Shown here: positions 20,078-31,427 of the stretch, piece after piece
Position numbering within the stretch: position 1 is the stretch's first letter
Layout: every line of letters begins with the position of its first letter
From: Sarocladium kiliense
Taxonomy: Eukaryota > Ascomycota > Sordariomycetes > Hypocreales > Sarocladiaceae
Direction of reading: 5' to 3'
Assembly: GCA_030734395.1 (NCBI GenBank)
Contig: JAUZTG010000023.1
Span: 124,001 to 188,000, forward strand
Length of the DNA stretch: 64,000 bases
Position numbers and translations under genes: made by a program
The notes under the pieces: model-generated
Database searches by the model: none
Seen by the model: only the letters and a program-made list of their open reading frames with translations
Told to the model about the DNA's origin: nothing

Positions 20078-21961
20078 ATGGCATCGAATCACACTCAAAC
20101 TAGAGGCCATGGCCCAATCCGCATTGGTAACGCCTCAGGCGCCATTGGTGATGGTATTGACCAAATCTATCGCCTCGCTTCATCAGGCGCCGTAGATGCC
20201 ATCACCGCCGACTATCTGGCCGAATTCAACATCGCCTGGAAAGCGATAGAGCTTCAAACACGACCTGACCTCGGATACGAGCCCAGTTTCTTGGAACAGC
20301 TTGCTTGGAATAACGGAGCGGGTGCGCGAGCCGTGGCCGACAATCGCATCAAAGTAGTACATGATGGGGGCGCCTTGAACCCTCGAGGACTAGCTGAGAA
20401 AGCCGATCAGTATTTCCAGAGCTTAGGCATCAGACATCTCAAGATCGCATGGGTCGAGGGTGATAATGTCACAGACCAGGTCACAAGCGGACGCTTGGGC
20501 AATGTTCAGCATCTTGACTACGCAAACACGACTTTCTCGAGCAACGATGGGCCAACCTTGGCTGCAAATGTCTACACTGGACAAAGAGGGATTATAAAGG
20601 CATTGGAGCAAGGAGCCGACATCGTCATCTGCGGACGTTGCTGCGATGCTTCGCCGGTCATGGCTCTATGCTCATGGTGGCACGGCTGGGCTGCTACAGA
20701 CTATGACCGTCTCGCTGGCAGTCTCATGGCCGGGCATCTCACTGAATGCGGTGCATATGTCACAGGTGGAAACTACTGTGGTGCTCAAGAGATCCCGAAC
20801 TTGCACCATGCCGGCTATCCTATTGCAGAAGTTGCTGCGGATGGAACGAGCGTCATCACGAAGCCTCCCGGATCCAATGGAGCTGTGACAGTCGACACCT
20901 GTAAAGCTCAGCTGCTGTATGAGATCCAAGGCACACGATATCTCAACCCAGATGTCACCGCAAAAATTGACCAAGCCAGATTAGAGCAGATCGGCAAAGA
21001 CCGTGTGCGACTAACCGGCATCGTTGGCTTGCCTGCTCCAGAGACTGCTAAGGTCGCAATTTGCCTCCTTGGGGGTTACCAGGCTGAGATCTCGGGCTAC
21101 GCTGCAGGCTTGGATACAGATTTCAAGTTCAACTTGATGAAGAGCCAGGTGATGGGACAGATCAACAAAGATGACTTCACAACATTCAGCATTGAGAAGT
21201 ACGGCTCTGTGCCAACGGATCCGAAGTCACAGAAGGACTGCACGGTGCACTTCCGCTTCTTTGCCCAAAGCCCAAACTTGGAACCTTTCACGCAATTCAA
21301 GAGGGCTATCTTTTATAACGGTATGCAAGGCTATTGCGGCCTCCATCTGGGCATGGACTGGCGGACAATGGTCCCAAAGCCATATGTGCGTTACTTCCCA
21401 GCTCTGGTCCAGCAGTCAAGGCTGCCTGACTTGACTGTTCACTTCGTCACTGGAGAAAAGTTCACTGCGAGGGATCATGTTGCAACGAGCACCCATGCCG
21501 TCTCACACAGTCTTCAGCCTCAAGCACCATTATCACCGGCGCCTTTGTCATCTCTTGGCAAGACTGTCAGGCGCCCCCTCGGAGATCTCTGCTTTGCCAG
21601 AAGCGGTGACAAGGGTGGCAACGCAAACGTAGGCTTCTGGGTCCGCGATCCTGAGGCTTACGGCTGGGCTTTGAGCTCCCTCACATCGTCGAAGCTGATC
21701 GAGCTTCTCGGAGATGACTGGAGCCCACGGTACTCGATCGAGAGGTGCGAGTTCCCTCAGCTGCATGCTGTGCACTTCCTCATTAGGGGTTTCTTGCAAG
21801 AAGGTGTTAGTAGTAGTAGCATTCTGGATGGATTTGGGAAGAGTATCGGAGAGTTCCTTAGAGCTAGAGTCGTGGATTTGCCTTTGGTTCTTGTAATGAA
21901 GGAAGATCACCGTAGAAGCGAAGCTATGAAGGCGGTGGCGGCTGTTCAAGCGAAACTGTAA
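20078..21961 (+). CDS. AtuA-type (DUF1446) protein, paralogue 2, with PTS1
   Basis: A single exon. The ATG at 20078 (MASNHTQTRGHGPIRIGNASG) gives 628 residues, matching the 625 of its paralogues; an in-frame longer start is possible but adds residues outside the domain. The AtuA landmarks are present: AWVEGDNVTDQV, GADIVICGRCCDASPV, AGHLTECGAYVTGGNYCG, YEIQGTRYLNPDV, and the C-terminal domain LCFARSGDKGGNANVGFW. Unlike paralogues 1 and 3 it has a ~20-residue C-terminal extension ending AVQAKL, a PTS1 tripeptide, so it is probably peroxisomal. It has no introns, whereas the others have three and two. Reaction unknown; in bacteria the family serves acyclic terpene catabolism. Confidence 0.9.
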   Translation: MASNHTQTRGHGPIRIGNASGAIGDGIDQIYRLASSGAVDAITADYLAEFNIAWKAIELQTRPDLGYEPSFLEQLAWNNGAGARAVADNRIKVVHDGGALNPRGLAEKADQYFQSLGIRHLKIAWVEGDNVTDQVTSGRLGNVQHLDYANTTFSSNDGPTLAANVYTGQRGIIKALEQGADIVICGRCCDASPVMALCSWWHGWAATDYDRLAGSLMAGHLTECGAYVTGGNYCGAQEIPNLHHAGYPIAEVAADGTSVITKPPGSNGAVTVDTCKAQLLYEIQGTRYLNPDVTAKIDQARLEQIGKDRVRLTGIVGLPAPETAKVAICLLGGYQAEISGYAAGLDTDFKFNLMKSQVMGQINKDDFTTFSIEKYGSVPTDPKSQKDCTVHFRFFAQSPNLEPFTQFKRAIFYNGMQGYCGLHLGMDWRTMVPKPYVRYFPALVQQSRLPDLTVHFVTGEKFTARDHVATSTHAVSHSLQPQAPLSPAPLSSLGKTVRRPLGDLCFARSGDKGGNANVGFWVRDPEAYGWALSSLTSSKLIELLGDDWSPRYSIERCEFPQLHAVHFLIRGFLQEGVSSSSILDGFGKSIGEFLRARVVDLPLVLVMKEDHRRSEAMKAVAAVQAKL

Positions 21962-22333
21962 ACCATGGATACTTTTTTTATGATAGCAAGATTCAACAAA
22001 CTTCCTCATGGTTTATCAATAAGAAATAGAACGAAAGCAAGCCATACAAAGTCGGGTTGTTGTAGTCAACGCTCATCAAAACAGTCCCAGGACCGTCGGT
22101 TGATGCCACGGCCGTGGCTCGGCAGTGTGACCCGCTAATGACGGGCAATTCCAGCGGGGGGTCTCAGCGGGGTCTGGCGCTGGGAGCGGTTCGTATATAG
22201 CTGTCCTAGTGCTGCTCATCCTCTGGACTTCTCCAACTCACGCCACTTACACGTACCCAAAGACCCTATTGAACTCATCTTCCCTCGGGTTGCTTCACAA
22301 CAAGTATAACAGAGTCAATAAGATCCCGTGGAT
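21962..22333 (+). promoter_or_regulatory. Promoter region of the hydratase-2 gene
   Basis: About 370 bases between two plus-strand genes. Contains CGGGGTCTGG at 22168-22177, also seen at 3804-3813, but no TGAATCAT core. No small gene seen. Confidence 0.35.
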
Positions 22334-23350
22334 ATGGGTGCCAGCGACAAGCCCGTTAAGAATGCCTCCGGGCGCTATGACAACGTCGACTTTCGCAAAG
22401 CTGCTGGCTACAAGCATCCTCCGATCAAGTGCAGTTACAATCGACGTGATGTTCTACTCTTCGTAAGTATCCCGCTATCAGCCCTACATTTCCCATGCTG
22501 AATTCTCTAGGCGAATGCGATTGGCGTAAAGGAGAACGAGCGCCATTTCCTCTACGAACTCCATCCCCAGTTCGCAGCCTTCCCAACCTTCCCCATCAAC
22601 TTAGCCTTCAAACAGACGGACCAGGATGTCTTCGACTTCATCGCTCGCACCACAACAGGAGATGTCCCTGGCACCCCACCATTTGACGCTCAAAGATCAG
22701 TTGATGGTGAACGAGGCATTGAGATAGTCAGACCTGTTCCCGTGAGCTCAGAGGGTCTTGACCTCGAGATCCATAATAAGGTGATTGGTGTTTATGACAA
22801 GGGCGGCGCGATGATCCTGGAGGCTGAGCAGGAGCTCGTCGATGCAAAGACCAACACGGTCTATGTCAAGATGACTTCGACTGCCTTTGGGATCGGTCAA
22901 GGAGGCTACGGAGGCCCTCGTGGCCCCACGAAGGTGCCTCCAAAGCCGCCAGCCAGGGCACCAGACGCAACCCACACCTTCCAGACCACCCCCGAGCAGG
23001 CTTTACTCTACCGCCTTTGCGGCGACTACAACCCCATGCACGGCGATGAAGCCTTTGGCAAGCGTGCGGGCTTCAAGGGCTCCATTCTCCATGGACTCGG
23101 CACTTGGAATATCGCTGCCCACGGTCTCCTCCAGACCCTAGGCGGTTCTGACCCCAGCCGCTTCAAGAAGTTTGGTGCTCGGTTCAAGAGCGTGGTATAC
23201 CCCGGTGATGAACTTGAGACGAGGATGTGGATTGTTGGCTCAAGCAATGGCGCCGATGATATCGTGTTTGAGTCGATTGTCAAAGGAGATGGTCGCGTCG
23301 CTCTGTCGAATGGCTATGCTCGGATTGCACAGAAGAGCAGCAAACTGTAG
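22334..23350 (+). CDS. Hydratase-2 / MaoC-like (R)-specific enoyl-CoA hydratase, peroxisomal
   Basis: Two exons (22334-22462 and 22511-23350) encode 322 residues. The N-terminal half has the degenerate hot-dog repeat with GVKENERHFLYELHP and FAAFPTFPINL. The C-terminal half carries the hydratase-2 motif YRLCGDYNPMHGDEAFGKRAGFKGSILHGL, with Asp and His in the GDYNPMH catalytic position. It ends SSKL, the classical SKL PTS1. The family hydrates trans-2-enoyl-CoA to (3R)-hydroxyacyl-CoA, the second step of fungal peroxisomal beta-oxidation. It is normally part of multifunctional enzyme 2; here it stands alone, and no (3R)-hydroxyacyl-CoA dehydrogenase is fused to it. The SDR at 39183 could supply the next step. 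Confidence 0.9.
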
Positions 23351-23546
23351 ATTTACTCGTAGATCTTATTTACTTTGGCAAGATCAAGTATCGCACTTTG
23401 TATTTACTCCCGTGAACAATTGGCGAATGCAACGTTAATGATTGCCGATTTATTGCTCTGCGTACTAATTCTCAGCGACGGTAGTATGAAAGTCCTAACG
23501 CAATTGCTTCCACATTGTAAATCTATGGACTATTGAAACGCTCGCT

Positions 23547-24448
23547 CTAGATATGTGACGGGAACCATTTGGGGTCCCTCTTCTCCTTGTATGCAGCCAA
23601 GCCCTCGCTCGCATTCTTGCTCCTCAACATCGCCTCGGCCCAAAGCTCCTGACCTCTCATAGTCGCGCGACTGACGCCAGTCTCCCATACCTCTCTCGCT
23701 CCCAATCTCGAAATAATAACACTGTCCGGACTCAAGCTCGCGATCTCGCTGGCGTAGTCCAATGTCCTCTCCAGCAGCTTGTCTTGTGGGACGATCTCCT
23801 TGACTAAGCCCCATTGTACAGCTTCTTCCGCGTTCAGTTGCCGTCCGGTCAAGACAAGATCCATAGTGCGATGGTTGCCAAAGAGGAGCATCGCTCTGGG
23901 CAGTGCACCGGCGAGGGCTGATACACCTCTGAGGACCTCGGGCAAGCGGAAAGTGGCGTTCGGTGAAGCGAAGATGACATCGGAGTTGAGAACGATTTCG
24001 AAGCCGCCGCCTGATCTTCTTAGTATATCTTTCTGAAGAACGAAAGAGAGCTTTGCTTACCATGGGCATGTCCATTACAGGCAACGATAATGGGTTTCCT
24101 TCCTGTTCTGTTTGTCATGCCACCGAATCCGCCAGAAGGATATTCATGGGCGACATCATTCGTCTTAATGATATCGAAGCGTTGCTTCAGATCCATGCCA
24201 GCGCAGAAAGCCTTGTCGCCAGCACCTGTGAAGACAGCGCATCTCAACTCAGGCTCCGCATCGTACCATTTCCAAAGCGCGCCTAGCTCGATCGTGGCTT
24301 CGACTGGTAGGCAATTGCGGGATTGAGGTCTATTGATGGTAACGAGGAGAATGTGCTTGCGAGGAAAGCTCACAAGGCTGTGCTCGACATGAGGATATGG
24401 GTTTTCAATCCAATCAGGGACGGGGTTCTTCGTTCGTGGAGTGGCCAT
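23547..24448 (-). CDS. Enoyl-CoA hydratase/isomerase family protein (1)
   Basis: Two exons (24448-24061 and 24010-23547) encode 283 residues of the crotonase fold. The oxyanion-hole segment FCAGMDLKQRF and the pair GGGFEIV...LPEVLRG keep both Glu positions used by hydratases. It ends PSHI, which is at best a weak PTS1-like tripeptide. It is divergent from the second enoyl-CoA hydratase across 700 bases. Two crotonase genes plus a hydratase-2 in one cluster suggest more than one unsaturated CoA intermediate. Alternatives within the superfamily are isomerase, lyase or hydrolase. Confidence 0.88.
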
Positions 24449-25150
24449 CTTGAGAGTCTGGGTGTTGATAAAGCAAGCGTTTCAATTGCAGAGTGAATGA
24501 GCTCTGTTCGACTTGTGGTCGGGCTCAAAGCCGTCGCTCAGCAATGTCTATCAATCTCAACCAATGCTGTCACAGCCTCCTCGACTGCATCCAGGAACCG
24601 ACGTTGCCCTGGCTGTTTAGACTGAATCAGCGATGAGCTGTCACAGATTCCCCGCCGTCAGCGACCGACTTGCCTCGGCGTGTGATATCCGATCTTGTGA
24701 CATCCATCCCATCCCACCTTCGTGAATCATTAGCCTCGTGGAGCTGGACAAGGGCGCCACTGTAGCTGCCCAGAATCCGGGGCTCCGCACTCTGGCGATC
24801 ATCCATGAGGGGAACTGAGGGAGGCGGCATCGTAGGAACCATCGTCCCTAGAAGGATCTGAAAATACGTCGCAAGCGATGAGCTGCCATTGTGGCTGATT
24901 GTCTCCGACCTTGCGTGACTGTCACATCGTTTAGCTTCTTCTGTGCGGTACAGGATCCCTAGCCAACCATCCCACTGACTGGAAGCCGAGGCAAGGCACG
25001 GTAGTGTGACACTCGATTGGGATTCGCAAATTGATGATCTGATACCAAAGTGTACATTGATTTGGATGAGTGAGTTCAGCTTCCTATGCTTCAGAGATAC
25101 TCTCGCGACTTACACACAGCAGCGCCGTCAACCTCGTCAAGCAAGCAATC
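24449..25150. promoter_or_regulatory. Bidirectional promoter of the two enoyl-CoA hydratase genes
   Basis: About 700 bases between divergent starts at 24448 and 25151. Contains TGAATCATTAG (24723-24733) and, 56 bases further, GGGGCTCCGC (24779-24788). The same two-part arrangement occurs at 35037/35090. Confidence 0.55.
24723..24732 (+). promoter_or_regulatory. TGAATCATTA(G) element between the two hydratase genes
   Basis: Reads TGAATCATTAGCCTC, roughly 275 bases from one start and 420 from the other. Confidence 0.5.
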
Positions 25151-25984
25151 ATGTCCTATCCTACATCAACGCCGCCACCGGCGACACCAACCTTTCTAAA
25201 GCTCACATTCCCGGCACCAAGAGTTCTGCTCGTCCGTATGGACAGGCCAAAGGACCTCAATGCCATGTCTACAGCAGGCCAATGGGAAATGGACTCGGTC
25301 TGGAAATGGTTCGACGACGAGCCCAACCTATCGGTCGCCATCATCACTGGCACTGGAAGAGCTTTCTCAGCAGGTGCAGATCTCAAGGAATGGAACAATT
25401 CCATGTCTGACGATGCCGACCCCAGTAAGCGCATGGGCAACGCCCCAGCCTTCAAGCCCCTCAGTCGGAGATTAGGCAAGAAACCCGTCATTGCAGCGGT
25501 CAATGGTCTGGCGATGGGAGGAGGCTGCGAGTTTGTGGTCAATTGCGACCTTGTCGTCGCAGCCGACGACGCATACTTTGCCTTGCCAGAAGTCAAGCGT
25601 GGCATTGCCGCGATCGGCGGTGCTCTTCCGCGCCTGATTCGAATCATCGGTCTACAAAGGGCATCAGAGTTCGCACTCACAGCGCGTAATGTTTCAGCAA
25701 AGGAGATGCATGAATGGGGTGTTGTCAACAGGGTTGTGCCGAAGGAGGAGGTCGTCAATGAGGCCGTCAAGCTGGCAGAGGCTATCGCGAAGAACAGCCC
25801 AGATGCTATCATCTGCACGAGAGCTGGTCTGCGTCAAGGCTGGGAGACTGCTGCTGTAGAGCGAGCAGTTGAGGTCACACTAGAAACACAATTTGCAGAG
25901 CTTCAGAAAGGTGAAAACATCTTGGAAGGTCTCGCGGCGTTCTCTGAGAAGAGGGAGCCGCGGTGGAAGGGCAGTAGGCTGTAA
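25151..25984 (+). CDS. Enoyl-CoA hydratase/isomerase family protein (2), peroxisomal
   Basis: A single exon of 277 residues from the ATG at 25151. The frame is open further 5' but without a good ATG. The crotonase fold shows FSAGADLKEW, then GGGCEFVVNCD and LPEVKRG with both catalytic Glu. It ends KGSRL, giving the PTS1 SRL. It would hydrate or isomerise 2-enoyl-CoA in the peroxisome. It is ~35-40% like its divergent neighbour by eye, sharing the SVWKWFD/LWKWYD and EGLAAFSEKR/EGLAAYKEKR segments, so the pair probably arose by duplication, but only this copy has a clear PTS1. Confidence 0.9.
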   Translation: MSYPTSTPPPATPTFLKLTFPAPRVLLVRMDRPKDLNAMSTAGQWEMDSVWKWFDDEPNLSVAIITGTGRAFSAGADLKEWNNSMSDDADPSKRMGNAPAFKPLSRRLGKKPVIAAVNGLAMGGGCEFVVNCDLVVAADDAYFALPEVKRGIAAIGGALPRLIRIIGLQRASEFALTARNVSAKEMHEWGVVNRVVPKEEVVNEAVKLAEAIAKNSPDAIICTRAGLRQGWETAAVERAVEVTLETQFAELQKGENILEGLAAFSEKREPRWKGSRL

Positions 25985-27235
25985 TGCAAATGGTGTATGT
26001 ATTGGTTACAAGACTCATATTAGCGCTATAGACACCCTCAAAGCAAACTTGTCTTCACTTCAGCTAATGTGTGATACGAACTTCTTCACCATTTGTTTCG
26101 AGCTCCCTGATGCATGATATGGCCACGGAGCCTCATATATCGCTCAGCGTCAAAGGAAGCCAGGCAGAACTTGCTTTAATGTCCACATCACTGCCTAATG
26201 GTACCGGAATACCGGAGATTCCAATTCTACCGTCTATCTGCAGGTCATCGCATGCAAAGTCACACTTGGACCAGTATCCGACGCGAACGTGAGGACCGGT
26301 CATCCGCTCATCCGGGTCTATAGCGCTTGAGCTAAGTGACAGAGCACCCGATCCCTTGAATTAGAGGAAGCCAATTTCCAAAATGTCATCAAACCAGCTG
26401 AGAGTCACATGTGGCGCCTCCTCCTTGAAAGTCGCTTCTGTGTCATGGATTGCCCGCGTGGCTGACGTTGACAGGCTTGCGGCCCGGATACGGATCGAAG
26501 GTCACAAAGACCTGGGTACTGATTCAGAGGCGCACGGCGCTTAGATCGATATCTTGCCACGAGGCTTCACTATTGTGACATATTTCCAACCACGCCTGGG
26601 TAATGACCACTGTGCTACCGGGGAGACTGCTCCTAACGCGTAACGCTGTCTCAGCTACTTGCGCCCAGACCATTCCCTTCTCCTCACAGCAAAGCCCAGG
26701 CTTCGGGACGTGCGGCAAGATAAGGCGGGAAAAGGCTGCGCCTAATGATTCAACAAGCCTTCAGGGTTCAGACCTCTCCTCTGCGATACTCTTCCCCCAA
26801 TCATTTGTGGTCCCATGCAGGCCCATGGCCCACTGGGGCTCAACGAGGAGCATCCCAATGCTGGAAGCGAGTCTTAGTACAGAGCTAGTAGAGCATGATT
26901 CCCCACGAACTCCAGATTAAGTCTGGTAGCGCTTTTCCGGGGTATGGGGAAAGACGGGGTCCGAAAGTGTCACACTCGACGCAGCCAATAGTCAAAGGTT
27001 GAATGACTGAGGTCGAGGCTTCAACTTCGCACCGCACGCGTCCTTGCCACCAAGGGGGTTCCCATCTTGCCTGGTATTCATCAACACCCTTATAACTATC
27101 ATCAAGCCTCCTCTTGGCTTTCGATCGCACTTCATCTTTGCCAAGGTCTCGGCTTTCCATCTTGCCATTTCTTGTATCGAGAGATTTTCCCTTCACTGGC
27201 GCCGTGAGACCGACTCTCATCAGCCTAGAGGCATC
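25985..27235 (+). promoter_or_regulatory. Long upstream region of MFS transporter 1
   Basis: About 1.25 kb without a supportable gene. Holds TAATGATTCA (26743-26752) and CGGGGTCCG (26955-26963), 484 and ~280 bases before the transporter start. The length is unusual compared with the other gaps in the cluster. Confidence 0.45.
26743..26752 (-). promoter_or_regulatory. TGAATCATTA(G) element upstream of MFS transporter 1
   Basis: On the minus strand reads TGAATCATTAGGCGC. Orientation is opposite to the transporter gene, but the element works in either orientation elsewhere in the cluster. Confidence 0.45.
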
Positions 27236-29137
27236 ATGGATCAGAACAACAAGGTTGAGCCTGTTGAGCACAATGACATTGTCGAAGATGAGAAGTACGA
27301 GGCGAAGAAGGATGACGATACTCTGTCCATCAACTCTGCGGCATTGGGTGACGACCTACCGCCGGGCTACTTCTACTCCCCTCGCTTCCTTGGGGCCATG
27401 ACAGTAAGAATCACCTGGACGATATCACAAGTCTTCTTAATTAACATCAAATAGGGATTCTGTCTGTCTGCTATCAGTGCTTATCTGTTCCTTCTCCTCC
27501 CGACCAACATTCTAACCTACATCAATGCGGACATCGGCCCGAGCAACTACATTGCCTGGGTAAACATTGCCCGCACTCTTGGTCTTTCATTCTGTTACAC
27601 CATCCTCGGCCGTCTATCCGATTTGTTCGGCCGCAGATGGTTCTTCATTGGCGGTAACATTGTGGCTCTCATTGGCATTATTGTCTGTGCAACTGCTCAG
27701 AATGTTGATACCCTTATCATCGGCAGCGCCATTTATGGTGTTGGCGAGACTGTGCAACTCAGCTTCAACGTTGCCATTGGAGAGCTTGTTCCCAACAAGT
27801 ATCGTCCTATGGTTCTCTCCTTTGTCTTCTTTACCAACGCACCAATTGCGGCTTTTGGTCCTATGATTGGTAAGAAGTCGTCTTTTGCGATATTTATCAA
27901 ATCCAGAAACTGACTTGTTATGTACAGCTCGCAAGTTTGTCGAGACTGGAATGGGATGGAGATGGTGCTTCTACATCAATATCATTGATGTCGGTCTTGC
28001 CATCATCTTCCTCTTCCTATTCTACCACCCTCCGACCTTTGACCTGCTCCACGAACGCAAGAGCAAGAAGCAGCTTCTCAGGGAGCTGGACTATGTTGGT
28101 ATCTTCCTCTGGACTGCCGGTCTTACCGTCTTCCTCATGGGTGTCTCTTGGGGTGGCAAGATGTACCCCTGGAAGTCGGCTCCCACGATCTCTGCCATTA
28201 TCATCGGCATTGTTCTCCTGATCGTGCTCTTTGTCTGGGAGGCCTATGCGAACCTCAAGTACCCGGCTATTCCGGTCAAGTTCTTTGGGAACCGTGGATT
28301 CATGTCTTTGGTTACTTGCGCAACCGTGGCGTCCATGTTCTACTATTCTGGTAAGCATATTCCACATCACGAATCTAAACGGCACACGACTAATATCTAT
28401 CAGCTGTTTTACTTTGGCCGCAGCAAGTTCAAGCCTTGTTCACCAACAACATCACCTACGCTGGATGGCTTTCGTGCACTGTCGGTGCTTCAACTGCCCT
28501 CGGGCAAATGGTTGCCGGTGTCATTATTCGGTGGGGTGGCAACGTTCGATACTGGCTTATTGGTACCACCTTTGCCATGGTCGGCTTTGTCTCTGCTCTC
28601 GCAGCTCTGAAGCCCTCCCACAAGGACCTTGGTATCGCTCTAACCATCCTTGGTCCCTTCATGGTTGGTTTCATTGAGCTTGCCTCTCTTGCACTGGCAC
28701 CTCTCTTCTGCAAAGCTGAGGATATTGGTCTGGCTTCCGGTCTGCTTGCCTCTATTCGCTCTGCTGGTGGTTCCGTTGCCGTCGCCGTGTATACCACTAT
28801 CCTTTCCAACAGGCTAGAGACCACAATTCCTGCAAAGGTCATCCCGGCTGCTACCGGAGCTGGTCTGTCCCAGTCTGCCGTGCCTGAGCTTCTTGCTGCA
28901 GTCCCCACAAAGGACTTCTCTGCATTCCCAAGTGCTGTTCAGGAGGCCGTCATGGGCGCCTTGCCTTATGCCTATGCCGACGCGTTCAAGACTGTATATC
29001 TGGCCAGTCTGGGCTTTGGTGCCATCGCCATTATTGGCTGCCTGTTTTCTAAGGATGCTCAAAAGCATCTAACCAACAAAGTTGAGAGGAAGATGCACGA
29101 TGGAAAGAAGATGAAGGCCACCACTTCTTCAGCTTAG
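27236..29137 (+). CDS. MFS transporter, TRI12/DHA14-like (1)
   Basis: Four exons (27236-27403, 27455-27869, 27928-28350, 28404-29137) encode 579 residues with consistent phases. After a charged ~55-residue N-terminus come many membrane segments. The MFS signature GRLSDLFGRRWFFIGG lies after the second helix region, and ELDYVGIFLWTAGLTVFL starts the middle segments typical of the 14-helix fungal drug:H+ / trichothecene efflux (TRI12) family. It is a plasma-membrane or vesicle transporter, either taking up the pathway's substrate or exporting a toxic intermediate. It is convergent with a second transporter of the same family, 385 bases away. Confidence 0.92.
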
Positions 29138-29522
29138 GTGCCGTGTCATAGTTTAGGAGTTTGTTAGCAACAAGTATCTCTCAGTGAATATATGGTCCAG
29201 AGACCTAACCCAAAAGATCCCGTTCATGATCATTTTCGTGACTCGAGAACTTGTGGTTGTCAATTTCAGATGATAGGTCTAATTGCTTTGAACAAAGGCA
29301 AGCCAATGTACATTGAGCTCAGCAAACGCAAAACCTGACGGCTTTTGAAGTCTTATCAGCCATTATAGAAATATTGGTGAGTTATTGATAGATTTGCAAG
29401 CTCTGGCTGTTCTACTGCGCTCGAACAAAAGTGCTATACCTTCGCAACCATCCTGACTTCGCTGTTGATGCTAGCGCAGCCTCTCTCAATGCGTTCAACT
29501 TTCATGGCTTGTTCCATGTCGC
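29138..29522. other. Gap between convergent transporter genes
   Basis: About 385 bases holding both 3' ends. No gene or terminator structure that I can support. Confidence 0.4.
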
Positions 29523-31427
29523 TTAGCGGACCCTCGCGTCAATGATCTTCCCGTCAGGGCCCTCGTTCTCCAGCCTTGCCGCGGTTTCGTTCGACCGTTG
29601 AGACTTATGGATTGGCTTCACTGTCAGAGCTGCGGTGATAGCGCAGAAGCCAAATGCGATCGCGATCAGATAGACCATTTGGTAGGACTTCGAGTTTGAC
29701 TGCAGCACAGCGTTTTGCACGGCAGCGATCGTAGAGTTCGAGATGCCCTCGACAGCTTCGTAAGCCGCTGGAGTGTTGAGTCGTGCAGCGGCAACGAGCG
29801 ACTCCATCGATCCAGTGTATCCAGTCTCATCCGCAGCGCTTTCAACACGTCCCGGCATGATACTGCTGAACCGACTGGTTTGGATGGATGTGTAAATAGC
29901 CGTTGCAACCGCACCACCAATCAGACGGAAAGTGCTGATAAGCCCAACGCCGACTCCGATGTCGGTTTGATCTTCCAAATGAAGGGACACCATACCGAAT
30001 GAGATTGGTGATGGTGGTAAGTTGACAGACCCAATAAATATGACAGTTGCGATGGCTTGTGCCTTGTCGCTCACTCCAACCGACGCCATTGAGCCCATCA
30101 AGGAAGTCTGGATGAGGATGCAGCCGATGAGTTGCCACTTTTCGTGCTTCAAGGCTGGCATCAACGTAACACAATACCATCCAGCGATGATGGTGCCGAA
30201 TGAGATCATGTTGGCGTACACACCTCGAATGATAGGCTTGTCTGCTGGTACCCAAAGCAGTGCTGATTGGCGTGGCCAGATAACGTTGAGCGCGTAGTAT
30301 CCCATGCCTGCAACGAAACAGACTACAAGGAAAGATGTGAAGCGACGCCATTGCCTGAACAGATGTGGTGGCATCATTGGATATGTGAGAGGCATGCATA
30401 CCTCCCAGAAACCTAGTGCAACGAAGCAAACAACGGAGACCACAATAGGTGCAATAACATGAGCACTGCCCCAAGGGTGTTGGCCTCCTCCCCAATTGAG
30501 GCCGAGGAGAAGGAGTAGGCACCCACCGGTGAAGAGGATCAGACCAACGTAGTCGATCTCTTTCACCAACTGCCACTTGGTCTTGTTATCATCTTGATGC
30601 TTCGTTTCAAAGGTCGGAGGGTGGTAGAAGAAATAGAGCATGATAGCCGTGACAGCCTCCCAGCCAAAGCACCACCAGTAGCAGGTGCGCCAACCAGGCT
30701 TCGTGTAGGCGATAAACACATATCCGAGGATCGGGGAAACGGAGCTAACGTGATTCGCGAGTATCATGACGCCTATTCCTGAGGTCAGCATCTTCTGGCT
30801 CGAACCAAACATCGGTTCGCTTACCCAAAGTTTGGAAACGCCACTTGTTGGGTACGAGCTCTTGAGCACAAGCAAAACACATCTCCTGGAAGCCTCCACC
30901 AATGCCGAAGATGATGCCGCTAACGATCATCTGATTGATACTCTGTCCGGTGGCTCCAACAAGAGCTCCGATAGCAGCAGAGATAGCACCGAACATGAGA
31001 AACCATCTTCTGCCCATAATATCGGAGATGCGTCCGCCAACACTGACAATCACAGCAGCTCCAAGGTTCCAGCTACTTTCCGTTAGCACACGCGAAGGAT
31101 TCTCGGAACTTTCAATTACTCACGTGATAGCAATCCATGGATATCTGTTGTCTGGGCCAAGATCGGCATTGATATAAGTGAGCACTGCTGCCGGCCTTGT
31201 TATCATGTAAGTACCTCATTGGGGACAATGATGCGGTTTCGGATCGCTTACATGATCAAAGTAAACAGATACGCCTCGTACATGAAGATCAGAGACAAGA
31301 CTGCCAGCTTCATCTTCAGCGTCACCTTGCCATCATCGTCATCGGCCATATGGGGCTTCTCCAGATGAGCGTCCCTCTCAGCCTCGAGATGGCTAATTTC
31401 GCCTTGCTTTTCCATCTCTGCAGCCAT
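29523..31427 (-). CDS. MFS transporter, TRI12/DHA14-like (2)
   Basis: Four exons (31427-31252, 31195-31124, 31075-30825, 30778-29523) encode 584 residues. The order is charged N-terminus, YEAYLFTLI, VLTYINADLGPDNRYPW, the MFS signature GRISDIMGRRWFLMFG, ELVPNKWR, and EIDYVGLILFTGG. The shared LTYINAD, ELVPNK, YHPPTF and (E/D)YVG segments show it is a paralogue of the convergent transporter, but the intron positions differ (the first falls in a different helix). Its promoter, shared with acyl-CoA synthetase 2, carries TGAATCATTA. Substrate unknown. Confidence 0.9.

Noticed and set aside
25070..25150. Upstream extension of the second enoyl-CoA hydratase
   Set aside because: It would begin at GTG, has no family similarity, and an ATG at 25151 gives the normal length.
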